NCBI GenBank assembly: GCA_949130495.1
Contig: OX422221.1
Location: forward strand, 477,853,159 to 477,917,158
Direction: 5' to 3'
DNA: 64,000 nt
Source of the DNA: Sambucus nigra
Lineage: Eukaryota > Streptophyta > Magnoliopsida > Dipsacales > Adoxaceae
Position numbers and translations under genes: made by a program. Of this stretch, positions 1 to 9,242 are shown one piece after another; position 1 is the stretch's first letter, and each line of letters begins with the position of its first letter. Below the pieces are notes generated by a model. The model saw only the letters and a list, made by a program, of their open reading frames with translations, was not told the origin of the DNA and did no database searches.

Positions 1-2
1 TG

Positions 3-749
3 TTGGAGGACATGCTACGCATGTGCATTATTGACTTCGGGGGTGGATGGGAGCAGTACCTTCCACTGGTGGAGTTTGCTTACAACAACTCCTATCAGTT
101 TACTATTGGCATGGCTCCGTTTGAGGCATTGTACGGTAGGCCTTGTCGTTCCCCAGCATATTGGTTAGAAGTGGGGGACAACAAACTACTTGGGCCGGAA
201 GTGATTTAGGACACTTCGGCAAGGATTGAGTTGATTCGGAGTCGCATTCGGGTAGCTCAAGACAGGCAGAAGAGTTATGCTGATGCGAAGAGGGTTTTCA
301 GGGAGTTCCAAGTGGGGGACCAGGTTTTGCTCAGGGTTTCTCCGATGAAGGGGATTATGCGATTCGGGAAGAAGGGGAAGTTGGCACCGAGGTATGTGGG
401 GCCGTTTCCTATTATTGGGCGGATCGGACCCGTTGCGTATAGACTTGGACTACCGGAACACTTGCATCGGATTCACGACGTGTTCCATATTTCCTCGCTG
501 AGGAAATACCTTAGAGATGATTTGGCTCATTCTCACATTGCTGTGGAAGACATCGATCTCCAGCCGGATAGCTCCTACGAGGAGGGGCCAATAGCTATTT
601 TGGACCGAAGCGAGAGGAAACTGCGGTCAAAGATAGTCCCGTTAGTGCGTGTTCAGTGGCGACATCACAATGTCGAGGAGTCCACATGGGAGCGCGAGGA
701 TGAGATGCGCGAACGTTATCCAGAGCTATTTTTAGCAGGTACTTTCTAG
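3..749 (+). pseudogene. Chromovirus integrase C-terminal part with chromodomain
   Basis: Reading frame 3 gives the end of the integrase core (LEDMLRMC ... LVEFAYNNSY ... ALYGRPCRSP), then the GPY/F-type region (LRVSPMKG ... [10 protein letters not shown]) and a C-terminal chromodomain-like block. Integrase inserts the cDNA into host DNA, and the chromodomain is thought to direct integration to marked chromatin. A single in-frame TAG at 207-209 interrupts the frame. The next codons continue in the same frame, so this is one nonsense change, most simply CAG to TAG. Apart from that stop, the visible 248 codons look intact. The true start lies upstream of the window. Confidence 0.88.
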
Positions 750-779
750 TTTCGAATTTCGGGACGAAATTCAGTTATT

Positions 780-791
780 AGGGGGAAAGTA
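780..791 (+). other. Polypurine tract of chromovirus element 1
   Basis: A purine run (AGGGGGAAAGTA) lies directly before the TGTAATACCCC start of the LTR. In LTR retrotransposons this tract survives RNase H digestion and primes plus-strand DNA synthesis. Its position fixes the 5' edge of the 3' LTR. Confidence 0.8.
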
Positions 792-3771
792 TGTAATACC
801 CCGTACTTTTGACTATATTTATTTTTGGGATTAATTAATTAAATTGTGTATTAATTGATAATTAATCCGGGTTATAAATACTAATGAGATGCGAATTGGT
901 ATTTTATTATGTGCATATATGATTATATATGTATTTGGTATTATGAAAATTGTCGTGAGATTTATATACGGCATTTTAGAAATTTTGTTGAGACGCGTGG
1001 GACCGCCGCGTCACGGTATAATATTTTGATAATAAAAGTGAATTTAAAATTTATAATCCGTATGGTCGTTTTGAGTGCGCCAACGCGTCCGGAAGGGTCG
1101 AGATAGTCAGAAAACACTAGCCGGGGGTATAGTTTGGGTCCCGGGGTATTTTTAGGCCATACCGACAACTTAAAGGGTATTTTGGTAATTTTACATTTTG
1201 AGGAATTAAAAGTGACGAAAATTGGAGATGTAAATCTTATGTGGAATTTGGCCCACTAAGCCCATAACCAACCAATATTAACCTAGAAAGATACGTAGGT
1301 TATCATTTAGGTTTTCCAAGTTTCCCCAAATCAAAACCCTAGCCACCTTAAGCCACCATTGGAGGAGAGCTTGGAGAAAGGAAAAATCTGCAGAAATTCT
1401 TCATCAAATCAACACCAAATCCGGAATCAAACCAAGGCAAGTGATTTAAATTACATTCCTTATGCAGTGAATGCTTTTTCCATGTTAGAAACATTGTTAA
1501 TCAACCTTTTATAAGAGTTAAAAGAAAACCCATGAACTTGGAAGATTGTTATTTAATTCTGGGATAGGTTTGCATGTAGAAACATTGTTTGAAGATTTAA
1601 TTCAGATATTTCATATCTATGTGATGTATAAACGGATTAAAATCTGGGAAATGTTGATGAGAAGAACCTAGGGTTTATGTTCTTGAAGAAAATTGGGAAC
1701 TTATGTAAAAATTCGTGATTTAATGATGTTTAGAAGGTATTAAACCCTTTAATGATGTTAGTATAGCACCTTGGCATGTTTGAGGATGATTAGAGAACTC
1801 AATATATTGTAGGAACGAATTTTAGAAGAGGTTTGAGGAGTAAAAATGGTGAAAAACGATTTCGGGGAAAATCTGGGCCGAAACTTGCCAGTCGTTAGAA
1901 GCAGCCCCCAGGTCGTTCGAACGAGCTCGTTCGAACGAGCTTCTAACGAGTTGACCAGTCATTACTAACGAGAAGGTATTTCGTTCGATATCTCGTTCGA
2001 ACGAGATATCGTTAGAAGTGACAGTTCGTTCGAACGAACTGGGATCTCGTTCGAACAGCCTCGTTCGAACGAGACTTCTAACGACCTGACAGTCCAAACT
2101 CGTTCGAAGCCTCGTTCGAACGAGACTTCTAACGAGCTGGAAGTTTGGTACTTTTTGGACTGTTTTGACTTTTGGAGTTCCGTAAACTTGTTCGAGGATA
2201 TAGTTAACCTTCCAACGATGATGTAGTGATAGGTTTGGGACATTTGGGTATTTATGAGAAGGAATTTACATATGAGAGTGTGTTACATGGACGGTTTGGG
2301 TTGAGACGTGAGTGTCTAGTACGACGTAAGATAATTATGACGCGTATAATTACAAACCAGAATAGTATGAATCATGATAAGTATAAACTAGTACGAGTAT
2401 GCGATATGTACTACGATTAAAATATGGTATTACTAAGATGTGTGTTTACTTAGTATTGGTATATGGATTGTGTGTATGACATACCTACCATACTTGCTAT
2501 CACGGGAGGTTTGCGTTCGCTTAGGACCCTCTAATCCTTGTGTGCCTACGGGGGGGATATAGACTGGTACCTTGATGAACATAGGTCATAGAAAGACTTA
2601 TTGTGATATTAATAAGTCCGCTGACCGTGGGAGCGTAGGTATGTGCGTGACCCACGTGATGGTGACTGTGTTCGCCTCCACTATTTGTGATTTGTGTTAT
2701 CTGGACTATTCCTGAGAGATTCGGAATATGTGATCCTTATGTACGTGATGTACCGGGATTGATAGCAGAGTATGTGTGCACTACAGCTTAGATTGCGGGG
2801 TGCTTGTATTGTATATTTATGATGTGAATAATATACATTTAATTAATGAGAATCCTCATGTTAATGTTGTAATTATATTACGGTATTGTTTCGAGATATA
2901 TAACGAGTTAATTGATAGTTATAAATATTGCATATTGAGTATCTGAGTTGACGTTAAACCCCTATTTAATTACGAGCATTATTATGTAAATGGAACCAAG
3001 TATTATGGGAAGAACCTTTGGCAGTCTAGCTAGATATGTTGTCACTTAGCTAGTAGTATGGGTAGTTATAGATGGGTACTTGCGTTAGGAGTGCACAGTT
3101 AGACGAGAGGTGAGAATATAATGTGAGTGCACGTCCTAACATGTCCTTTGCATTTAATGTTTTAAATGTTTTTAAAGCACTTGCAGGTTTTTAAAATATA
3201 ACTCCACATTCGGGCTCTGGCCCGTTTGCTTTTCAAATCTTTTTCTTTGTAAAACCATTTTAGGTGCCCAGCCACAAGGACACAAAGCATAGGATACTCA
3301 TTCAGGTGACGAGATGTAGCTGTTTGTGGAAGCTACAGGGATTTGCATGTAGACGCTTCTATCATTTGGATTCCAGAGTCACTATCTATCAGTTGTAGGG
3401 CATGTTGCCCATTTCTATTTAGAGACATCTTTTATATTTCAGTTTTCAGACTTTAGCATTTATTGTTTCAGTTTACTCTTTTCAGTTATGGGATTGTAGT
3501 GAGGAGTTTTTCCTCCAGACTTTAATTACTGTTATGTGATGGTTATTCGTTTTACTTCAGTATGGTGAATGGTGTTATTTATTTCTTCATTACACTTGTT
3601 GCATGTTAATCAGACTTAAATTAAAATTTGGCAACTTGCTTTTTAAATACTAGGTGGTTAGAAATAATAAAATGTTTTCGACAGTGATGCTATTAACTGA
3701 GCCAACTTGGCATTTTGAATTAATTTTATAAAGGAGTAGCTACCCGGTATTTAATTAGTCGGGGTGTCACA
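792..3771 (+). repeat. 3' LTR of chromovirus element 1 (~2.98 kb)
   Basis: The LTR starts TGTAATACCCC and ends GGGGTGTCACA, so its ends are short inverted repeats (TGT...ACA). It carries no protein-coding gene. Open frames inside it rich in Ser-Phe-Glu-Arg or Arg-Ser-Asn-Glu are by-products of the palindrome array at 1892-2136. The length is at the upper end for plant LTRs and fits Tekay-type chromoviruses. The second LTR is outside the window, so divergence cannot be judged. Confidence 0.88.
1892..2136. repeat. Array of TCGTTCGAACGA palindromes inside the LTR
   Basis: About 245 bp contain repeated perfect or near-perfect copies of CTCGTTCGAACGAG (a 14-bp self-complementary word centred on TTCGAA). 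They are interleaved with the arms CGTTAGAAG and CTTCTAACG, which are complements of each other. The surrounding LTR is not built this way. The block lies ~1.1 kb inside the LTR. Similar palindromes recur in the copia-type LTRs at 55365-55445 and 60605-60690 and at 63110-63300. The function is unknown: a protein-binding array, a hairpin-forming RNA region or a small-RNA source are possible. Confidence 0.85.
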
Positions 3772-4883
3772 TAATGTTACAACAAAAGAAATAATTTGAT
3801 AGACTATCATAACTACCAACCGATAATCCCAACAACTACTTATCATAAGCATTTGGTCTAAAGTTTTCAGGTTGTGTAAACTCTTTGTTATAATAATGTT
3901 GTTTTCTTTCTAATGTTGAATTCAACTCAATGAACCCCAAATTTGAGACTCCAATTTCTTGCAAAATTTTGGTAGAGTAATATTTGTTTCTAAAACATCT
4001 CAAAATATAGTTCATGTATCAAAAAATAAAAATTAAAACTCAACAAAACAACCATGAATTCAGAACAACAAAGATACATCATAAAACTACCAAAACAACA
4101 ACAATAATAATCCCAAAAATGACAACAATAAAAAAAGCCCAAATCATCAATAGTAAAACCCCTAAAATAGCAACAAAAATTGTGCAAACAATAGCAAAAA
4201 CATTAACAATCCTAGGCAATAAATATTACATCCCTGAAACAACAATAATAAAGCAGATTCCATTTTCATCGCACCTAAACCCTCTCATCCTATCTAATTG
4301 CGAGTACTAATAGAAAGGATATTCTTTACATAATCCATGACCAACCCGATTTATATTTAGGCGGAAGGCGAAAATGGATCTCATTTTTCACCTCTTGAAC
4401 TCGAGCTAAACTACAAAGGGATGGTGGTACCATAGAAGGTTCAAATGGGATATATTACTCTAACTGTTATCACGACTGAGAACTAGTTTTATGAGACATC
4501 TAGGATGGTATGTTCTAAGCACCAGAAGATTGAGGGTACTAGTATTTGCACAATTGGGTTATATTGTTACTATATTGTGTTTATTAAATTAAACACGAAT
4601 AAAAAATAAAAATATATAATAAATAGTGTGTGGATTTGACCGGATGACTTATTGTCATATGTGCACTCACAATCTCAAATTCACATTTCATATAAAAAAT
4701 TATATCATTCATTTTAACACCTTTTTTTAATCATGAATTGTATCTCATAGAATGTTTATATATTTTGATCTAATTTGAGATTGCTTGCAAGAAAATAGAC
4801 TAGTTGGTTGGTCCATGCCCATAAGTTTGACAACCACCATGTGAGTTATGTCTCATCGTTAAACCAAAATAGTAAAATTGTAA
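3772..4883. other. AT-rich spacer, no gene recognised
   Basis: This is AT-rich sequence with an AAC/ATA-rich low-complexity stretch near 4030-4250. That stretch yields a Thr/Lys/Ile-rich open frame with no domain character. I see no TE terminus, RNA gene or splice-supported exon here. Confidence 0.6.
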
Positions 4884-5067
4884 GGGCCCGTTTGGTTGCG
4901 TACATTATTTAATTTTATAAATTGATCAATTTGAAATGAATAGATTGTCGATGTATTAATTTTAAATGAGTTTAAATCTAATTTGTGGTGTGTTTGGAAA
5001 AGAAAAATCGAGTTATTTACTTTTGATATATGTGTATGTGTATGTGTATGTGTATGTGTGTGTATGT

Positions 5068-5104
<37 letters not shown>

Positions 5105-5341
5105 TAGTATGATGAGAGTACTCTATGAGAGTGGTGCATTTAAGATTCATGTTATAATTATAAATTGTGCAATTTCAAGCTTTTGGTGAAATGAACTAAT
5201 TTAAGTTTTTGTGAATCAACATGAATTGGTTCATTTTTGAATTTGTTCATTCTTGTAACCAAATACTAATAATAAGGCAATTCATGAATGATTTAATTTT
5301 AATTAGCTAATTTATAATTTTGGGAACAACCAAACAGGCCC
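4884..5341. mobile_element. Tourist-like (PIF/Harbinger) MITE, 458 bp
   Basis: The ends are inverted repeats, GGGCCCGTTTGGTTG on the left and the complement of CAACCAAACAGGCCC on the right (one mismatch). Both sides are flanked by TAA, the 3-bp target duplication type of PIF/Harbinger transposons. There is no transposase, so mobility would need one supplied elsewhere. The interior is AT-rich and holds a compound microsatellite (TGTATG)n-(GA)n at 5031-5101. Confidence 0.82.
5031..5101. repeat. Compound microsatellite (TGTATG)n-(GA)n
   Basis: An uninterrupted TGTATG/TG run (5031-5069) is followed by about fifteen GA units, all inside the MITE at 4884-5341. Confidence 0.9.
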
Positions 5342-5349
5342 TAAGTGTT

Positions 5350-6100
5350 TTAAACAGTTGCAAATGGCATTTGCAACGGTTCACAACACTAGCAAATTGG
5401 TGCGTTGCAAAAACTTTGCAAGTATTCAAAACCATTGCAAATGGTATTTGCAAGAGTTTATTGGGAACGAATATTCGTTCTGGATAATCGTTACAAAGAA
5501 ATTGCAACGGTTTTGATCACATGAAAATGAAAAGTTTGCAAGTATTTAAAATCGTTGCGAATTTTTTAATTTGCAATAATTCATAACCGTTACAAAATTC
5601 AGTAACTATTTTTGGTTTGCAATGGTTCTAAACACATCCAAATGAAAAAATATGTATTTTCTTAGCGGTTCAAAACACTTAGAAATATTAATATGTATGG
5701 AAAAAAATGTTCCTTTTGTAACTATTATGAACCGTTACATAAATTAAAATATTAAAAGCAAAATTATCCACCAAATGCCACCATCCTCACATATAACAAA
5801 TAATAAAATTGGATATAAACATAACAATTATATTAAAACACTTTCATACAATACTTCATGATATTTTCAACAATGGGGTATGGCGAGGTGAAGAAGTTCA
5901 AATACTTTAATACATTTCACCTATCCCAAAGTTCAAATATAACTAACACATCAATTGTTAAGCCTTCATATATGAGTAGATACATTCAAAGTTGCGGAGA
6001 AAAGGTATTTGTCCTTTGTATAGGTAGAGAGAAGGTCATTTGTTTAGGTAGAGATTAGGTCCATCATTTAGCTGAATAAATTTTGCAACGGTCTTCTTCA
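5350..6100. repeat. Scattered TTGCAACGGTT / AACCGTTGCAA words
   Basis: Short words such as TTGCAACGG, GTTGCAAA, CCATTGCAAATGG and AACCGTTACA recur in both orientations (for example near 5355, 5371, 5402, 5437, 5500, 5588, 5740 and 6083). Dense, two-way short repeats are typical of the subterminal regions of CACTA transposons. I found no CACTA terminus or transposase, so the class is a guess. Confidence 0.45.
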
Positions 6101-7687
6101 GATCTCCTTCTCAAAATTTGAGTTCATATGTATTGTACAAAACCACGATCCTATAAAATATATTATTTTACTAGTAATAGAGTTTGCCAACTCTAATGAA
6201 AGCTGACTTAATTTTATTTCGACTTTGACTGTAACGAATATAAATATTCTTCGCATCACAAATAACCCATCATTATCATATAAGTTCAAAATTGAAAACA
6301 CGTTCCTTTATTGTAGTTGCCTTTGTTGACGTTTTATAAATAGTTGATCCATATTTGATGATGTGCGCTGCAATGTAGACATCAAACAATGAGGTTTTCC
6401 CCCTTTCTTAACCTTAATTTGCTCGATCCCAATGAACATAATTCAGTTTCAAAACATAAATAAATTGTTCGTTTAAGGTATTGGTTTATGCTATTAAACT
6501 CAAACTTTCATTTTTCAAATCCACTGAAATCCACACCATCCTAACCATTGGAAATCTAGAATCAACGAACTTTAGTCATAAGCTGATATATGGAATCACG
6601 TTTGTTGTGTGCATATATACCAAAATATATATCCCTATTAGACACATTTTCATGGCAAGACCATACTTTGATTTGGCAAAATCCATAATTTGATTTAGCA
6701 ACCCAAGACTTGCGTGCAAGGAGCGAGGAAATAAAAGAAAAAGGCCTAATATCTCCCCAAAAATAAAAATAGGGGTAGGGTAGTGCAATGTAAGGGAAAT
6801 TTTCTTATGGGATAGCTTGCAACTTCAGACTTTTGTTTCTTCCATTTAAAAGGAAAGACAATCAAACTAGAATCTGAAGAGCTCGAGTGAACCTCCGTCC
6901 GTTTGACAATTTCTAAAAATCTTTTCAGAATGGGTGGCCTCCAAGTATTTGTTCCTTTGTCCAAAATGGTGGGTACCTAGATTTTTGTTTCTATGAAGAA
7001 AGGTGATGCGACTTGGTTATGGGTTGATCGTGTTTCGTTGTCCTGGATCATGCTATATTGGGATTCTTGGACTGATCATCCTTTAAGGAACATGCGAAAG
7101 AACTTTACCCTAGTACAAAATGTCTCTGAAAGACTGTTCGATATACTCTAGTACCAAAAGATCTCTAAATGTTCCCTGTCAACGGGACCTTGGGACCGCA
7201 AGGATATTTTCGATGTACTAGACAAGTGGACGAAAAAAGTGAGAATATTCATTGTGGACCGGCGTTTGGGCCAACCACTTTTAGATTTGAGGGTATAGGG
7301 TTTAAATACTATGAAAATCAAGACTATGCACTGCATGATACAAATGGGTAAATTTATGTTTTTCTACAAACGTTGATGTTTATTTTATCACAAGGTCCTT
7401 CACGAGGACATATGTGTGGATGAATGTACAATGCTCTAAATAGGGACCTAAGAATGTTCCTATATTTTGGGAGATTCTAAAGCTAAGGTCACTACAAATT
7501 TCTAAAATATGATGAAAGTAGTCATGCAGTAATGTTATATTAATTACATAAAAAAGAAGCATAAGGATAGTTTTGTAATAAAACTACGGGTAAATCGAGT
7601 AATCTAGTCTACTCTCCTGCATTTACACATAAGTTTGTGACGTTTCGTGAATTTATTACTGCAAATCATTAGGTGTGTCTTACCTAT
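6101..7687. other. AT-rich spacer, no gene recognised
   Basis: I see no TE terminus, conserved protein motif, tRNA or array. Open frames of 60-72 codons occur on both strands (for example around 7150-7350), but they overlap on opposite strands and have no recognisable domain. Confidence 0.55.
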
Positions 7688-8063
7688 AATGTGAACTGCT
7701 CATGCTGCTAGGAAGATGACGATAGCATGAGAGATACTGGATTGTCAATTTAGCCAAGGAGACTGCCTAGCATTCAATCAAAGGCACTTTACACATTCTA
7801 TATATATGTATGTATAATATATAGAATGAGACACATTTGGAAAGGAAATAAGGCAAGTCATCCTTGGCTAATAAACTAGACCTATATCTTTATGTAAAAC
7901 CTCTCTCTCAAATTTATGATTTCCATATATGGTATGCCATTTAATACTCTCAATTACTCAATTTATAGCACACAAAATGATAACGAGGTCAAATTCTACT
8001 TATCAGCCCTCCTTATCAATTTGCATCATCTATAACTTCAGTAAAGTGGTAGCCCATGCAGAA

Positions 8064-8136
<73 letters not shown>

Positions 8137-8410
8137 GATGTGGACATAAATATAGTGTGAGGCCAAGTCTATTCCTTTAAGCAGTAGAAGAATAATTATT
8201 GCAATTCTTTTACATTTGACCCAAAGTTTGGGGGAAAAAATACAAGGGGGTCAAAATTTAACCCTAATATTGTTTATGATGTAAGTTTCATAAGAAAGAT
8301 GGTAAATTATTCGATTTTCATTCCATTTTTTCATGAATTTTTTTTCAATTAATATATGTATTTAATATGTATGTGTGTATATAAAAAAAATCCCTAAATT
8401 GATGATCTTA

Positions 8411-8444
<34 letters not shown>

Positions 8445-8450
8445 ATGGCG
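7688..8450. repeat. Host repeat block P, copy 1
   Basis: This block (from GCTCATGCTGCTAGGAAG through a (TA)n tract at 8067-8125 to a second TA/GA tract) matches 30915-31580 along nearly its whole length. Its first ~170 bp also match 23890-24061. It encodes nothing I recognise. It is one member of an ancestral tandem unit P-Q-R-S described under 22647-24061. Confidence 0.75.
8067..8125. repeat. (TA)n microsatellite
   Basis: An uninterrupted TA tract of about 59 bp sits inside block P copy 1. The equivalent tract in the other full copy (near 31273-31288) is much shorter. Confidence 0.95.
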
Positions 8451-8772
8451 GAGAAGTTTAACCTGCGCGGGGAATGAAAAATTATTTATGTGTTAAATAA
8501 AATAACTTTTCGTTACTTCAATATTTCAAAATTTATTATTTGAGTTAAATCTAAAACTAAACCAAAATTAAATGATAAATGTCATTCAAATAACATTTTA
8601 AAATAAAACTTATAAAGAAACAAATTAAATACGATTTCATAATTAAATCTAAAAGTGAAAAGATAATAAATTTAATTTAAAATGTAAAATAAATTTAACA
8701 TGTTAAATAAGATTAAGAAAGTGCAGAATTTAACCTTTATTAAGTGAATTTAGATCTTGAATAGGCCAACAA
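8451..8772. other. AT-rich spacer before the L1 insertion
   Basis: This is AT-rich sequence following the GA microsatellite that ends block P copy 1. No coding signal is seen. It was probably continuous with block Q (from ~12213) before the LINE inserted. Confidence 0.5.
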
Positions 8773-9242
8773 CCTCCTCCTTTAACCACATATTCTCAAA
8801 ACGAAATGCCCCCCCCACCCCACCGGAACTCCAGCAAAATAGGAGAATGATTAGAAGTTACTCTAGGGAGAAAAGATTGAGTTACCCGAGAAAAATATTC
8901 CTCCCAATCATTAGAAAGTAAAAAATGATCCAATCGAGGCAACGATGGCTCGTCACTAAAACTAGACTAAGTGAAGACGAGTTTATTAACCTTCCTTTGG
9001 GGGAGGGGTCTTCACTTGGTCTAGTTTTAGAGACGAGCCATCGCTGTCTCAATTGGATCACTTTTTACTTTCTAATGATTGGGAGGAGTATTTTTCTAGG
9101 GTAACTCAATCTTGTCTCCTTAGAGTGACTATTGATCATTCTCCTATTTTTTGGAGTGAGGAGGGGTGGGGTGGGGGGGGGGGGGGGGGGGGGGGGGGAG
9201 GACCCCATTTTGTTTTGAGAATATGTGGTTAAAGGAGGAGGA
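8773..9242. repeat. Inverted duplication at the L1 5' end
   Basis: The left arm 8773-8981 and right arm 9009-9242 are reverse complements over more than 200 bp with scattered mismatches. They flank a short spacer. The right arm is longer mainly because its G tract has expanded. Only the right arm continues into the LINE coding sequence. Confidence 0.88.

Larger units (their letters stand above)
1..3771 (+). mobile_element. Ty3/gypsy chromovirus (Tekay/Del-type), 3' end with LTR (element 1)
   Basis: The window opens inside the integrase of a Ty3/gypsy retrotransposon and runs through its polypurine tract and whole 3' LTR. The integrase C-terminus ends in a chromodomain-like block (VPLVRVQW ... 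TWERED ... YPELF), which marks chromoviruses. The ~3 kb LTR beginning TGTAATACCCC and ending GGGGTGTCACA fits the Tekay/Del clade. Any target-site duplication would be TAATG (3772-3776), but the 5' end lies outside the window. It is related to, but a different family from, the element at 12434-22646: the coding ends align well, while the LTR interiors differ. Confidence 0.9.

Noticed and set aside
1822..2243. Minus-strand frames rich in Ser-Phe-Glu-Arg and Arg-Ser-Asn-Glu
   Set aside because: By-product of the CTCGTTCGAACGAG palindromes in the LTR.
4014..4310. 98-codon plus-strand frame rich in Thr, Lys and Ile
   Set aside because: AAC/ATA low-complexity DNA with an open frame on the other strand too. 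No recognisable domain.
7148..7351. Opposing 60-62-codon frames that could be a small gene
   Set aside because: They overlap almost completely on opposite strands, have no motif and no supporting context.
7929..8138. Frames ending in Ile-Tyr repeats, here and at 31068-31340, 33407-33711 and 63508-63705
   Set aside because: They are translations of (TA)n microsatellites.
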